64,000 nucleotides of DNA. Source: Nitrospirota bacterium. GTDB taxonomy: Bacteria > Nitrospirota > Thermodesulfovibrionia > Thermodesulfovibrionales > UBA1546. The position numbers and the translations under genes were made by a program. The stretch covers positions 156,900-220,899 of the forward strand of contig JACPZK010000006.1 in NCBI GenBank assembly GCA_016195565.1, read 5' to 3'. The notes beneath the pieces were generated by a model. The model was not told the DNA's origin and made no database searches. It saw only the letters and a list, made by a program, of their open reading frames with translations. Positions 1-8,794 of the stretch are shown piece after piece (the stretch's first letter is position 1; every line of letters starts with the position of its first letter).

Positions 1-13
1 GACAGAGGAGGCA

Positions 14-235
14 ATGAATATCCTCAGGATGAAGTCTCTTGCAGCAAAAATCAAGGCAGAACTGCTTACCGACCCATCGTTCTTTATCCCCACACTGGAC
101 GTTATTTATGACGGTAAAGAGATTGTCCTCCGCGGCGTTATACACAATCCTAAAGAACACAAGCGTATTGAAGAAAAGGCAAAACAGCTTGCAGGAGAAG
201 TATCTATAAAATGCGAGTTGCATTACAGGACATAA
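14..235 (+). CDS. Small BON-like domain protein
   Basis: A 73-residue protein with no signal peptide or membrane segment. Residues 20-70 follow the pattern of a BON domain: a short strand, then GKEIVLRGVIHNPKEHKRIE, then a helix and a final strand. BON domains usually bind membranes or lipids, but nothing here shows a partner. The start at 14 is supported by a GAGGAGG Shine-Dalgarno sequence about 4 bases upstream. The window begins just before it, so an upstream operon partner or a longer reading frame cannot be excluded. Family assignment rests on pattern only. Confidence 0.55.
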   Translation: MNILRMKSLAAKIKAELLTDPSFFIPTLDVIYDGKEIVLRGVIHNPKEHKRIEEKAKQLAGEVSIKCELHYRT

Positions 236-432
236 GTTAGGAGTTGAGAGTTAGAAATTGAGAATGCTAAAAAAAGTTTGTTTTGTGTCATTCCCGCGAA
301 AGCGGGAAGCCAGAAGTCTCTGATTTTAAAGAATACTGTATTCCCCGATTAAGTCGGGGAATAACGAATTTGGGACTTTTTCGGGGGTCTCAAATTGAAG
401 AATAGAATTTTTAATTTTCAACTCTTAATTTT
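236..432. repeat. Composite repeat: period-7 arms around a GTCATTCCCG palindrome
   Basis: The left arm (236-262) is a run of G-rich heptamers of the GAGTTGA type. The right arm (about 402-432) is a run of complementary AATTTTC/AACTCTT heptamers. Between them lies TGTCATTCCCGCG with its complement (286-316) and a second hairpin CCCCGATTAAGTCGGGG (342-358). The right arm also encodes the last residues of the minus-strand gene that ends at 418. Confidence 0.75.
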
Positions 433-990
433 CATCACCTTCCGCACATGATAAATCCTCTGAAAAACCGTCACATGCGTAAGGACAAACATTACCAAGA
501 GAATCGGCGTAAACCATCCGGTCAGCAAAGCGAATATCAGAAGGATTATCCTCTCCGGTCTTTCCATGATGCCTGTCTTGCACTCTTCCCCTAACCCCTC
601 TGCCCTTGCCCTTGCATAGCTGATTAAAAATGCGCCAACCAATGTGCCAAGGCTGAGGAAGGCAGCGTTATGCTCACCTTTTGAAGCAAGATACCATGCA
701 ACAGAAAGAAAGAGAAACGCATCTGAATATCTGTCAAGCACTGAATCAAGAAAAGCTCCAAACTTTGTAACTTTATTGTTCACCCTCGCAGAAATTCCGT
801 CAAGCATGTCAAGCAATCCGCCGATGAGAATAAGCAAGCCTCCGAGCTTTATGTTATAAGGGATAACTAAAGCGGCAATGGCTGTGATTATAAAACCTGC
901 TATCGTAAAAATATTTGGATGGATTCTGATTCTTTTGAGGATTGGGCTGAGAGGAGCGTCTAAGAAATGGCCGAGTTTGGCGCCAATCAT
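418..990 (-). CDS. CDP-alcohol phosphatidyltransferase, probably phosphatidylinositol-phosphate synthase
   Basis: A 190-residue integral membrane enzyme that joins a CDP-activated lipid to an alcohol phosphate. The full family signature is visible at residues 61-86: D61xxD64G65xxA68R69, G78, D82 and D86, which bind the metal and the CDP group. About six hydrophobic segments follow the family pattern. It overlaps the end of the inositol-phosphate synthase gene by 4 bases, so the likely acceptor is inositol 1-phosphate, giving phosphatidylinositol phosphate (inference from context; glycerol phosphate or archaetidyl analogues are alternatives). The last codons (KIKS) lie in a repeat array, so the natural C-terminus may have been altered. 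Confidence 0.8.
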   Translation of the reverse strand: MIGAKLGHFLDAPLSPILKRIRIHPNIFTIAGFIITAIAALVIPYNIKLGGLLILIGGLLDMLDGISARVNNKVTKFGAFLDSVLDRYSDAFLFLSVAWYLASKGEHNAAFLSLGTLVGAFLISYARARAEGLGEECKTGIMERPERIILLIFALLTGWFTPILLVMFVLTHVTVFQRIYHVRKVMKIKS

Positions 991-2102
991 CTATCTCTTT
1001 TTCCGGCAATAAATTCTTCCAGCATATTGCGCGCCTGTTCGTCGGAGAATTGCTTCATCGGATGCTTCATGAAATACGCCGATGGAGAAACAAGCGCACC
1101 GCCTGTCTTTCTGTCACGCGCAATCTTACAGCACCTTATGGCGTCTATGACAACGCCTGCGCTGTTTGGAGAATCTTCAACAGAAAGCCTTAGTTCAAAA
1201 TTAACAGGGATATTTCCGAAACCCCTCCCTTCCATCCTTAAAAAGCAGACCTTGTTATCATTCAGCCATGGGATATAATCAGAGGGGCCTATATGAATAT
1301 TATCCGCATTAAGGGGATTGGTAAGCTGCGACTGAACAGCCTCTGTCTTTGATATCTTCTTGGATTTCAGCCTTGTATGATTCAGCATATTCAGAAAATC
1401 GGTATTGCCGCCGACATTCAACTGATATGTATTGTCAACCTTAACGCCCCTGTCAATGAACAGCTTTGTAAGCATCCTGTGTATTATTGTTGCGCCTATC
1501 TGGCTCTTGACGTCATCTCCTATAATTGGGATGTTCCTTTCTTCAAAGCGCTTTGCCCACGACCTGCTGGATGCTATAAAGACAGGCACACAGTTAACTA
1601 AACTCACGCCGGTTTTCAGGCACGCCTCTGCATAAAAGGCAGTTGCCTTCTCAGAGCCTACAGGCAGATAGTTTAAGAGCATCTCTGCTCCGCTCTGCTT
1701 TAAAACTCTTGCGACATCACACGGTTTTTTATCCGCAGCAAGAAATCTTCGTTTCTCAGGATAATCTTTCATGTGCTGCGATATCCCGTCCAGTATTTCT
1801 CCCATCTTAACAATGACAGGATAATCATTGAGCTTCTTATTGAATACCTTTGTGCAATTTGGCTCCGCAAACACAGCCTCTTCCAGCGCTCTGCCAACTT
1901 TTCTCCTGTCAATGTCAAATGCGGCAACTATGTCCATATCTGCAGGCTTGTATCCTCCGAGGTTATAATGCATCAAGCCCAACGACTTGTCAGGATGCCT
2001 GTCCCCCAATCCTTTATAATATCCAATCCCCTGTATCAGAGAGCTTGCACAGTTTCCGACTCCGGCAATCGCAATGCGTATCTTACCTTTCATCTTTTTC
2101 AA
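987..2102 (-). CDS. ino1: Myo-inositol-1-phosphate synthase
   Basis: A 371-residue cytosolic enzyme that converts glucose 6-phosphate to inositol 1-phosphate with NAD. The N-terminal dinucleotide site reads [12 protein letters not shown], as in the actinobacterial/archaeal form of the family. Other family blocks seen are PVFIASS and [12 protein letters not shown], followed by [12 protein letters not shown]. The reading frame opens at a TTG (2102) with GGAGG close upstream; an ATG at 2093 is an alternative start. It is the first gene of a two-gene operon with the CDP-alcohol transferase (4-base overlap), so its product probably feeds an inositol phospholipid. Confidence 0.9.
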   Translation of the reverse strand: MKKMKGKIRIAIAGVGNCASSLIQGIGYYKGLGDRHPDKSLGLMHYNLGGYKPADMDIVAAFDIDRRKVGRALEEAVFAEPNCTKVFNKKLNDYPVIVKMGEILDGISQHMKDYPEKRRFLAADKKPCDVARVLKQSGAEMLLNYLPVGSEKATAFYAEACLKTGVSLVNCVPVFIASSRSWAKRFEERNIPIIGDDVKSQIGATIIHRMLTKLFIDRGVKVDNTYQLNVGGNTDFLNMLNHTRLKSKKISKTEAVQSQLTNPLNADNIHIGPSDYIPWLNDNKVCFLRMEGRGFGNIPVNFELRLSVEDSPNSAGVVIDAIRCCKIARDRKTGGALVSPSAYFMKHPMKQFSDEQARNMLEEFIAGKRDR

Positions 2103-2129
2103 GAACCTCCATTCATCTCTCTATGTTTT

Positions 2130-2206
2130 TGGTCGGGGCGACCCGATTTGAACGGGCGACCACTCGCACCCCAAGCGAGTGCGCTACCAGGCTGCGCTAC
2201 GCCCCG
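2130..2206 (-). tRNA. tRNA-Pro (anticodon GGG)
   Basis: On the minus strand a full cloverleaf can be drawn. The acceptor stem is CGGGGCG with CGCCCCG. The anticodon stem CTCGC/GCGAG closes a TTGGGGT loop giving anticodon GGG. The T arm contains GTTCAAATC. CCA is encoded in the DNA after discriminator A, followed by a run of T. It sits between ino1 and the MerR-type gene. Confidence 0.95.
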
Positions 2207-2212
2207 ATTATA

Positions 2213-2276
2213 GAAGTTAAGAGTTTAGAGTTAAGAGTTCCAAAACTTTTCACTTTCAACTTTTAACTAAAAACTA
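2213..2276. repeat. Period-7 inverted array
   Basis: Left heptamers of the GAGTTAA/GAGTTTA type face right heptamers of the AACTTTT/CACTTTC/AACTTTT type. The region could form a long AT-rich hairpin between the tRNA and the MerR-type gene, whose stop codon lies at its edge. Confidence 0.7.
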
Positions 2277-2650
2277 CTTAGTATTTCCTTGAGCCTTTTC
2301 CTTACATGCCCCAGGATTTTATCCGCCGGCGGGGTATCAGCCGCTTTAGACTCTGCGGCATGCCTGACATAGGAGGTGTTTTCTCCAAACCTTTTCCTGA
2401 CGCCTTCAATAGTGTATCTCTCCTGATAAAGAAGCCTTTTTATCTCCAGAATAAGTTCAAGGTCTTTTTTAACATATACCCTCTGGCCGGACTTATTCTT
2501 TCTCGGTTTTAAAAAAGCAAATTCGGTCTCCCAGTATCTCAGCACATAAGGCTCAATCTCCGCAATCCTGCTTACCTCTCCTATCTTATAAAAGAGCTTA
2601 TCCGGAATAGGATTCCGGGCTTCAACTCTTTTAACAGAAGGTTTATACAT
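2267..2650 (-). CDS. MerR-type transcriptional regulator
   Basis: A 127-residue DNA-binding protein. Residues 18-85 form the MerR winged helix: LFYKIGEVSRIAEIEPYVLR, then RYWETEF, then an SGQRVY wing. There is no long effector domain and no conserved cysteine, so it is not a metal sensor of the MerR/CueR kind. The start lies 3 bases beyond the ihfA stop, so the two are cotranscribed; this ihfA-merR-like pairing is common in related bacteria. Target genes cannot be told from the sequence. Confidence 0.85.
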   Translation of the reverse strand: MYKPSVKRVEARNPIPDKLFYKIGEVSRIAEIEPYVLRYWETEFAFLKPRKNKSGQRVYVKKDLELILEIKRLLYQERYTIEGVRKRFGENTSYVRHAAESKAADTPPADKILGHVRKRLKEILSSF

Positions 2651-2653
2651 GCC

Positions 2654-2926
2654 TTACTCTATTATTAACTTTAACTTGTTGCTGGCCCTGAAGGTAATTA
2701 CCTTGCGCGGCGATATCTCAAGGTCTTCGCCGGTTTTAGGATTTCTTCCCCTCCTTGCAGCCTTCTTCCGGACATGGAAAGTCCCAAAACCTGAAACCTT
2801 AACAGACTCGCCTTCTTTAAACGTCTGCTTGAGTGTGTCAAATATTATTTCAATTATGTCCTGCGCCTCTTTTTTAGAGAGGCCTACCTTTTCAAATATC
2901 GAATCTGCAATGTCAGCTTTTGTCAT
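2654..2926 (-). CDS. ihfA: Integration host factor / HU-family DNA-bending protein
   Basis: A 90-residue protein covering the whole HU/IHF fold: MTKADIADSIFEKVGLSK at the N-terminus, GFGTFHVRKKAARRGRNPKT in the beta arm, and a final helix. The arm carries the RNPKTGE motif whose proline intercalates into DNA. The N-terminal sequence and MerR-type neighbour favour IHF alpha over HU. An IHF beta partner is not in this window. It is probably the first gene of the ihfA-regulator operon; an AT-rich leader of about 145 bases precedes it. Confidence 0.9.
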   Translation of the reverse strand: MTKADIADSIFEKVGLSKKEAQDIIEIIFDTLKQTFKEGESVKVSGFGTFHVRKKAARRGRNPKTGEDLEISPRKVITFRASNKLKLIIE

Positions 2927-3071
2927 ATTTACTCCTTAAATCACATGTTATTTAGAATACTATTTTTCTTAATTATATTAAGGAGATAGCTCCTTGTCAA
3001 GAAGAAATTAGTTTAAATCTTAAAATAGCCAAGAATCCGGCCTCTGTGCTATTATAACAACAAGGAATTTT

Positions 3072-4535
3072 ATGGCATACACTGACCTGAGGAATTTTAT
3101 AAATCTTCTTGAAAAAAGGGGACTTTTGCACCGCATAAAGGCAGAAGTTGACCCCTTGCTTGAGATATCCGAGATTACAGACAGGATGTCGAAGAGTCCA
3201 GACGGCGGAAAGGCATTGCTGTTTGAAAATGTAAAAGGCTCTTCTTTTCCTGTTGCCGCAAACCTCTTCGGCTCATTTGAAAGGATGTGCCTCGCACTTG
3301 AAGTAAGCAAGCTTGATGACATAGCAAAGCGTATAGAGGACTTGCTTAATCAAGCGCCTCCAAAGACATTTCTTGAAAAAATTGCAATGCTTCCGAAGCT
3401 GATTGAGCTTTCAAAATATCTTCCTAAATATGTTAAAAGCGCGCCATGTCAGGAGGTCATAGAAAAAGACAACCCCGACCTTTCAAAATTTCCAATAATA
3501 AAATGCTGGCCTCATGACGGGCAGGCAGAAGACGAAGGAAGATTCATTACGCTTCCGATGGTCTTCACAAAAGACCCTGAGACAGAAAGACCCAACTGCG
3601 GGATGTACCGCATCCATATATACGATAAGAAAACAACAGGGATGCACTGGCATATACATAAGGACGGAGCACGGCATTATGAAAAATACAAAAAATCAGG
3701 CACGCGTATGCCTGCCGCAATTGCCGTTGGAGGCGACCCTGCTGTAATTTATTCTGCAAGCGCGCCTTTGCCGGAGGCTATAGACGAGATGCTCTTTGCA
3801 GGTTTTCTGAGAAAGGCTCCGGTAGAAATGGTGAAGTGCTTAACAAGTGATATTCAAGTCCCTGCAAACAGCGAGATGGTAATTGAAGGCTATCTTGAAC
3901 CCGGAGAGACACGCATCGAGGGGCCCTTCGGAGACCACACAGGTTTTTACTCTCCTGCAGAACCCTACCCTGTCTTTCATGTGACATGTATCACGCACAG
4001 GAAAGACATGATATACCCTGCAACGCTTGTAGGGAAACCTCCGATGGAAGACTGCTATATGGGAAAGGCAACAGAGCGGATATTTCTTCCATTACTAAGG
4101 CTGGATTTCCCTGAGATAAAAGACATAAATCTTCCGATGGAAGGCGTATTCCATAACTTCGCCCTTATATCCATAAAAAAGAGTTATCCGGGCCATGCAA
4201 AAAAGATAATACATGGGTTATGGGGAAAGGGACAGATGATGTTTGCAAAATTACTGATTGTTGTTGATGACGACGTTGATGTTCAGAACCTGTCATATAC
4301 GGCATGGAGAGTGCTTAACAATGTTGACTGGAGGAGGGATGTTGTGCTTTCAGAAGGCCCCCTGGATGCGCTTGACCATGCTGCAAACTGGCCAAGATAC
4401 GGGGCAAAGATGGGCATAGATGCAACAAGGAAGACGCGTGAAGAGGGGATGATGCGTGACTGGCCCGAAGAGATTCATATGACGGAAGAAATTAAGAAAC
4501 TTGTTGATAGAAGATGGAAAGAGTATGGATTTTAA
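3072..4535 (+). CDS. ubiD: UbiD family decarboxylase
   Basis: A 487-residue cytosolic (de)carboxylase of the prenyl-FMN dependent UbiD family, full length. Family blocks seen are the NCGMYRIHIYDKKTTGMHWH segment of the cofactor domain, the EGPFGDHTGFYS block, and the C-terminal DHAANWPRYGAKMGIDAT stretch. UbiD enzymes act in ubiquinone or menaquinone synthesis or on aromatic acids. The organism is probably an anaerobe, so a menaquinone or aromatic role is more likely than ubiquinone, but the substrate cannot be read from sequence. No ubiX (prenyl-FMN synthase) is nearby. It stands alone and divergent from ihfA. Confidence 0.88.
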   Translation: MAYTDLRNFINLLEKRGLLHRIKAEVDPLLEISEITDRMSKSPDGGKALLFENVKGSSFPVAANLFGSFERMCLALEVSKLDDIAKRIEDLLNQAPPKTFLEKIAMLPKLIELSKYLPKYVKSAPCQEVIEKDNPDLSKFPIIKCWPHDGQAEDEGRFITLPMVFTKDPETERPNCGMYRIHIYDKKTTGMHWHIHKDGARHYEKYKKSGTRMPAAIAVGGDPAVIYSASAPLPEAIDEMLFAGFLRKAPVEMVKCLTSDIQVPANSEMVIEGYLEPGETRIEGPFGDHTGFYSPAEPYPVFHVTCITHRKDMIYPATLVGKPPMEDCYMGKATERIFLPLLRLDFPEIKDINLPMEGVFHNFALISIKKSYPGHAKKIIHGLWGKGQMMFAKLLIVVDDDVDVQNLSYTAWRVLNNVDWRRDVVLSEGPLDALDHAANWPRYGAKMGIDATRKTREEGMMRDWPEEIHMTEEIKKLVDRRWKEYGF

Positions 4536-4542
4536 CCTTTTT

Positions 4543-4650
4543 TGTCATTGCGAGGAAGTCGAAACGACTGACGAAGCAATCTCTCTCAAAAGCTGATAGC
4601 TGTCAGCTTACAGCTAAGGCTAAGATTGCCACGCTGCGCTCGCAATGACA
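4543..4650. repeat. TGTCATTGCGAG element
   Basis: Starts TGTCATTGCGAGGAAG and ends CTCGCAATGACA, with GAAGCAATCTC and GATTGCCACG inside. The centre holds a period-7 stretch of the AGCTGAT/AGCTGTC type (4586-4620). It separates ubiD from the holin-like gene. Confidence 0.8.
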
Positions 4651-4690
4651 GAAAAAACCAAAGAACAGATACGAGGTAGCAATAAACCAT

Positions 4691-5077
4691 ATGACCAAAA
4701 TTTTCATAACATGGCTCATAAACACAATAGCGATAATGCTTGCTATTAAATTCGTTCCGGGAATTACCTTTTCCGGTGAATGGTGGGGTATTCTGCTCAC
4801 AGGCGTTGTCTTCGGCATTGTGAATACATTCATACGCCCTCTCGTTAAGTTCTTTACCCTGCCGCTTCTTATATTCTCACTTGGACTCTTTACATTTGTG
4901 ATAAATGCCGCAATGCTCGGCGTCACTTCATGGGTATCGGAAAGAATGCATCTGGGTTTTCACGTTGATGGTTTTAAGCCTGCTTTCATAGGAGCGTTTC
5001 TAATCAGCATCGTAAGCATGGCGCTCTCTTGCCTCGTTCACCCCGTTACTCCCCGCCCTGAAGGGCGAGAGAATTAA
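4691..5077 (+). CDS. Phage-holin superfamily IV / YvlD-like membrane protein
   Basis: A 128-residue protein with four hydrophobic segments (about residues 4-24, 30-50, 58-82, 98-118). The NTFIRPLVKFFTLPL block between segments two and three is typical of the four-helix YvlD/holin IV family. These chromosomal proteins are not phage holins in any proven sense, and their function is unknown. There is no phage gene nearby. The last residues (TPRPEGREN) are encoded inside an inverted repeat, so the C-terminus may be an addition. Confidence 0.75.
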   Translation: MTKIFITWLINTIAIMLAIKFVPGITFSGEWWGILLTGVVFGIVNTFIRPLVKFFTLPLLIFSLGLFTFVINAAMLGVTSWVSERMHLGFHVDGFKPAFIGAFLISIVSMALSCLVHPVTPRPEGREN

Positions 5078-5108
5078 TGGGCTGAGGGTTGGGCTTTGTG
5101 GAGTAACG
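5043..5108 (+). other. Stem-loop in the kup leader
   Basis: CGTTACTCC (5043-5051) can pair perfectly with GGAGTAACG (5100-5108), enclosing a smaller CGCCC-TGAA-GGGCG hairpin. It spans the end of the holin-like gene and the 156-base leader of kup, and is followed by GGGGGAACGGAGGAAAC. It may be a repeat or a leader structure. It does not match a known riboswitch well enough to name. Confidence 0.35.
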
Positions 5109-5233
5109 AGGGGGAACGGAGGAAACAGAAAACGGCATCCGGAAAGCTGAGAATTTTCGTATATTTTTCTCTTGTTTACTCTGTCCGGCAGGTATAAAAT
5201 ATAAAACTCAGAGAAGCAGCAAAGACAATCACA

Positions 5234-7045
5234 ATGGAAAAACAATCACAGATAAAGGGCATAATCAGGTCTCTCGGTCTTGTCTTCGGCGACATCGGCA
5301 CAAGTCCGATATATACAATTACAGTCGTATTTCTCCTCATGAAACCCACGCATGACAATGTTATCGGCGTCCTGTCTTTGATAGTCTGGACACTTTTAAC
5401 CCTTGTCACAGTGCAGTATGCCTGGCTTGCCATGAGCCTGAGCAGAAGAGGCGAAGGCGGCACAATAGTTTTAAAAGAGATACTGACATCTCTTCTTTCC
5501 TCTAAAAGAAGTGCAGGCATTGTCCTTATGATTTCAATCGTAGGGATTTCTCTTCTTATCGGAGACAGCGTAATCACGCCTGCGATAAGCATACTGAGCG
5601 CTGTTGAGGGTTCTCTCCTCATCCCCGGGCTTGGAGGGCTTTCAAAAACAACACTTGTCATCATTGCAGCAATAATCGCAATAATATTATTCGTATTCCA
5701 GAGCAAAGGGACAGAGAAAATTGCAGGCGCATTCGGGCCTATAATGGTTTTATGGTTTGCGTCTCTTGCTTTTATTGGAATCGTATTTATCTTTGAAGCT
5801 CCGGAGGTTTTAAAGGCATTAAATCCATACTGGGGATTGAAATTCCTTTCGGAAAACGGGATAAGCGGATTTATAGCCCTCGGAGAGATAATCCTGTGCG
5901 CAACAGGCGGAGAGGCTTTATACGCAGACATGGGGCATCTTGGCGGCAAACCCATAAGGCAGGCATGGTGTGGAGTCTTTGCTGCATTAGTCCTGAATTA
6001 TTTAGGACAGGGCGCATTCCTGTTAAAGCATCCGGAGGCAAAGAACATACTCTTTGAGATGGTATTTCACCAGGCAGGTTTAGTCTATATCCCATTCCTT
6101 CTATTGAGCATCACCGCAACAGTAATTGCATCTCAGGCAATGATAAGCGGAATGTTCTCAATAGTCTATCAGGGGATAAACACGAGACTGATGCCCATGT
6201 TCAAAGTGGACTACACATCCATTGAGAGAAGGTCACAGATATACTTAGGTTCTGTAAACTGGTTCCTTCTTATTTCAGTGCTTTTCATAATGTTTGAATT
6301 CCAGGAATCAAGCAGCCTTGCTGCCGCCTATGGTCTTGCCGTCACAGGTACCATGTCACTCACCGGCATAATAATGACATGGATATTCTACCTCAACAAA
6401 AAACCACTGCTCTCATTTATCTCTCTTATTATCACCCTCATAGATATGTCATATCTCATTGCAAACTTCTATAAGATACCTCACGGCGGTTACTGGTCTC
6501 TGATACTTGCCTCTATTCCGCTTGCCATGATAATACTTTATACAAAAGGGCAGAAAAGGCTTTACAGGAATATGAACTTCATGCCGTTAGAAGAATTCCT
6601 CCACAAATTCACCAGAGTATACGAGACTACAGAAAAGATTAAAGGTACAGCATTATTTCTTATAAGAGATGCAAAGGAAATTCCCTTCTATATAACACAA
6701 ACAATGTTCTATCACGGCATCATGTATGAAGATAATATATTTGTATCCATAATCAAGAGAGACGACCCTTTCGGCGTTACAGGTTTCTTTAAAGAAGACG
6801 TCGCAAAAGGCCTTAGGGTGTTTGAGATACAGATGGGATATATGGAGGTGGTTGACATAGAGGAGATATTAAGAGAAGCAGGCGTAGAGGAGAGGTCTGT
6901 CTTTTACGGCGTTGAAGAAATAACAACAAGCAATCCAATCTGGAAGGCATTCTATTTCATCAAGAGAAATACTTCAACGTTTATTCGTTTCTACCAGTTT
7001 CCGCCAAAAAAACTTCACGGCGTTCTTACAAAGGTGGAGTTATAG
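5234..7045 (+). CDS. kup: Kup-type potassium uptake transporter
   Basis: A 603-residue inner-membrane potassium/proton symporter of the KUP/HAK/KT family. The N-terminus has the family signature LGLVFGDIGTSPIYT. About twelve hydrophobic segments follow up to residue 440, including GGEALYADMGHLG. The soluble C-terminal domain (about 450-603) is present, so the protein is full length. Expression could be controlled by the 156-base leader with its stem-loop. The downstream zinc-ribbon gene starts 1 base after its stop codon, so the two are probably cotranscribed. Confidence 0.93.
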   Translation: MEKQSQIKGIIRSLGLVFGDIGTSPIYTITVVFLLMKPTHDNVIGVLSLIVWTLLTLVTVQYAWLAMSLSRRGEGGTIVLKEILTSLLSSKRSAGIVLMISIVGISLLIGDSVITPAISILSAVEGSLLIPGLGGLSKTTLVIIAAIIAIILFVFQSKGTEKIAGAFGPIMVLWFASLAFIGIVFIFEAPEVLKALNPYWGLKFLSENGISGFIALGEIILCATGGEALYADMGHLGGKPIRQAWCGVFAALVLNYLGQGAFLLKHPEAKNILFEMVFHQAGLVYIPFLLLSITATVIASQAMISGMFSIVYQGINTRLMPMFKVDYTSIERRSQIYLGSVNWFLLISVLFIMFEFQESSSLAAAYGLAVTGTMSLTGIIMTWIFYLNKKPLLSFISLIITLIDMSYLIANFYKIPHGGYWSLILASIPLAMIILYTKGQKRLYRNMNFMPLEEFLHKFTRVYETTEKIKGTALFLIRDAKEIPFYITQTMFYHGIMYEDNIFVSIIKRDDPFGVTGFFKEDVAKGLRVFEIQMGYMEVVDIEEILREAGVEERSVFYGVEEITTSNPIWKAFYFIKRNTSTFIRFYQFPPKKLHGVLTKVEL

Positions 7046-7046
7046 T

Positions 7047-7277
7047 ATGCGCGATAAATGCGGCGGCGCGGCAAATCTGAGAACACCTACGCTTAAGGTA
7101 AAGAAGTGTCCCGAATGTGATGCCGATGTGGAAATCTTTTCAACCGAAATTGAGACAAAATGCGGCAAATGCGGATTTATCATATACAATGAGATTGAGT
7201 CATGCATCCAGTGGTGCAAATACGCAAAAGAATGTGTTGGAGAGGAACTTTATAAGAAATTGAAAAGACAGGATTAA
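7047..7277 (+). CDS. Small zinc-ribbon protein
   Basis: A 76-residue protein with seven cysteines. CPECDADVE (near residue 21) and CGKCGF (near residue 39) form a rubredoxin-like zinc knuckle pair. A third group, CIQWCKYAKEC (from residue 53), could bind another metal. No signal peptide. It starts directly after kup and its end overlaps the end of dsrN on the other strand by 4 bases. Homologues of this kind are found as uncharacterised proteins; no reaction can be assigned. Confidence 0.65.
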   Translation: MRDKCGGAANLRTPTLKVKKCPECDADVEIFSTEIETKCGKCGFIIYNEIESCIQWCKYAKECVGEELYKKLKRQD

Positions 7278-8722
7278 CTGCGGTTCTTTTTGTGTTCTGC
7301 TGCTTTTTTAATCATCCCGCTTGTCCACTCTGGCGTTCCGAGGGCGTGGGTATGCGTATACGTTGCGAGGACATTTTTATAACACAGGCCGTCCATTTTG
7401 TTGATTATCCCTTCGCCACGCTTCATTCTGAAGGCAAAATAGATATTCCCTGCATTGAATTCTGAGGCTGCTTCCGAGTTAATGACGCGGGAATAATGGA
7501 ACTCATGCCCTTTGAGCACAGCGCCCTCCGGATAAAAGGGATTGGCTTTCTGCACCTCTGCTATTGAATACCCGTGAGCCTGCGGTTTCTTCTCAAGAGA
7601 AAAACTGAATGGGAAAATTCCTGTCATTGGATATGTCCTGCCGTCTATAACCAGGGATTCGCCTAAATACATCAGCCCTCCGCATTCAGCATAAACAGGA
7701 AGCCCTTTTTCAATGGCTTTCTTCAGGGAATCTCTGAAATCACTGTTTTCAGCAAGGGCTATTGCATGTGTCTCGGGAAACCCTCCGCCGATATAAAGCG
7801 CATCAATATCAGGAAGCAATCTTTCCTTCAATGAGCTTATTCCTATTATTTCTGCTCCCATTGCTTCAAGCTCTTCAAAGTTTTCAGGATAATAAAACTG
7901 AAAAGCAGAATCCCGTATAACGCCAATCCGCAATCCCCCCATCCCCCCTTTAGCAAAGGGGGGCAAGGGGGGATTTTTTAATTGCTGATTGCTGACCGCT
8001 GACCGCTGACCGCTGACTTCAAGCTGACATGCCTCTTTTGCAATCTTTAAAACTGTATCAACATCAATGTATTTCTCAGTTATCTCAAGCGCTTTATCAA
8101 TCGCCTGCTGCGCCCCTATATGTTCCTGAAAAGGCACAAGCCCCATATGCCTCTCAGGAAAATTTTCTTCCTTCATTCTGGGAAATGCTCCAAGGACAGG
8201 AATATTGCAGTATTTCTCTATGGAGTTCCTGATGATGGATTCATGCCTGCTTCCTGCGATATAGTTCAGGATAACGCCCTTTATTTCAACACCTGTATCA
8301 AACTTCTGAATGCCTGATATTATCGCCGCAATCGTCCTTGTTGCCTTTGTGCAGTCAACGATAAGCAGGACAGGCGATTTAAGCCTCTTTGCAAGCTCTG
8401 CTGTGCTGTGAGTGCCTTGCTCGTCCATCCCGTCATAAAATCCCCTGTTGCCCTCTATAACAGCGATATCAGCAGATTTCGCATGATTCACAAACGAAGG
8501 GATAATCCGCGATTCGCTGATTAGAAATGTATCAAGGTTATAGCATGGGCTTCCCGCTGCCGTTGAAAGCCAGCCGCCATCAATATAATCAGGGCCCTTT
8601 TTGAAAGGGATAACTTTCATGCCTTTCTTTCTGAATGCAGCTATCAGCCCCAGTGAAAGAGTTGTCTTGCCCGAGCCGCCTTTCAAACCCGCAATAATAA
8701 TTCTTGGATATTTTGATTTCAT
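7274..8722 (-). CDS. cobB/dsrN: Cobyrinate a,c-diamide synthase / DsrN-type siroheme amidase
   Basis: A 482-residue glutamine-dependent amidase of the CobB/CbiA family. The N-terminal half is a dethiobiotin-synthetase-like ATPase domain with a P-loop GLKGGSGKTTLS at residues 13-24. The C-terminal half is a class I glutamine amidotransferase with the nucleophile in YAECGGLMYLGE and a GHEFHYS block. Its place behind dsrABD matches dsrN, which is thought to amidate siroheme for sulfite reductase; a role in cobalamin synthesis is possible, but no other cob/cbi genes are in the window. A terminator separates it from dsrD. The linker between domains contains repeat-derived residues (see the repeat at 7925). 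Confidence 0.88.
   Translation of the reverse strand: MKSKYPRIIIAGLKGGSGKTTLSLGLIAAFRKKGMKVIPFKKGPDYIDGGWLSTAAGSPCYNLDTFLISESRIIPSFVNHAKSADIAVIEGNRGFYDGMDEQGTHSTAELAKRLKSPVLLIVDCTKATRTIAAIISGIQKFDTGVEIKGVILNYIAGSRHESIIRNSIEKYCNIPVLGAFPRMKEENFPERHMGLVPFQEHIGAQQAIDKALEITEKYIDVDTVLKIAKEACQLEVSGQRSAVSNQQLKNPPLPPFAKGGMGGLRIGVIRDSAFQFYYPENFEELEAMGAEIIGISSLKERLLPDIDALYIGGGFPETHAIALAENSDFRDSLKKAIEKGLPVYAECGGLMYLGESLVIDGRTYPMTGIFPFSFSLEKKPQAHGYSIAEVQKANPFYPEGAVLKGHEFHYSRVINSEAASEFNAGNIYFAFRMKRGEGIINKMDGLCYKNVLATYTHTHALGTPEWTSGMIKKAAEHKKNRS
7925..8022. repeat. In-frame repeat insertion inside dsrN
   Basis: Contains a G/C hairpin, CCCCCCTTTAGCAAAGGGGG, followed by a period-7 array GCTGATT-GCTGACC-GCTGACC-GCTGACC-GCTGACT. 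On the minus strand it is translated as SGQRSAVSNQQ and NPPLPPFAKGGMGG. It falls in the linker between the ATPase and amidotransferase domains, so the frame and both domains stay intact. Confidence 0.85.
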
Positions 8723-8794
8723 ATAAAAATTATAGCTGAGGAAAGAAGTTATTATAAAGCATTATTAAATCAATTCCGTTATACATAAAAGAAA

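Noticed and set aside
4691-5077. Phage holin as a sign of a prophage
   Set aside because: The family is mostly chromosomal and no other phage gene is nearby.
5109-5233. c-di-AMP riboswitch call upstream of kup
   Set aside because: Only ACGGAGGAA matches; the remaining conserved segments of the motif are missing, so it was kept as a low-interest observation.
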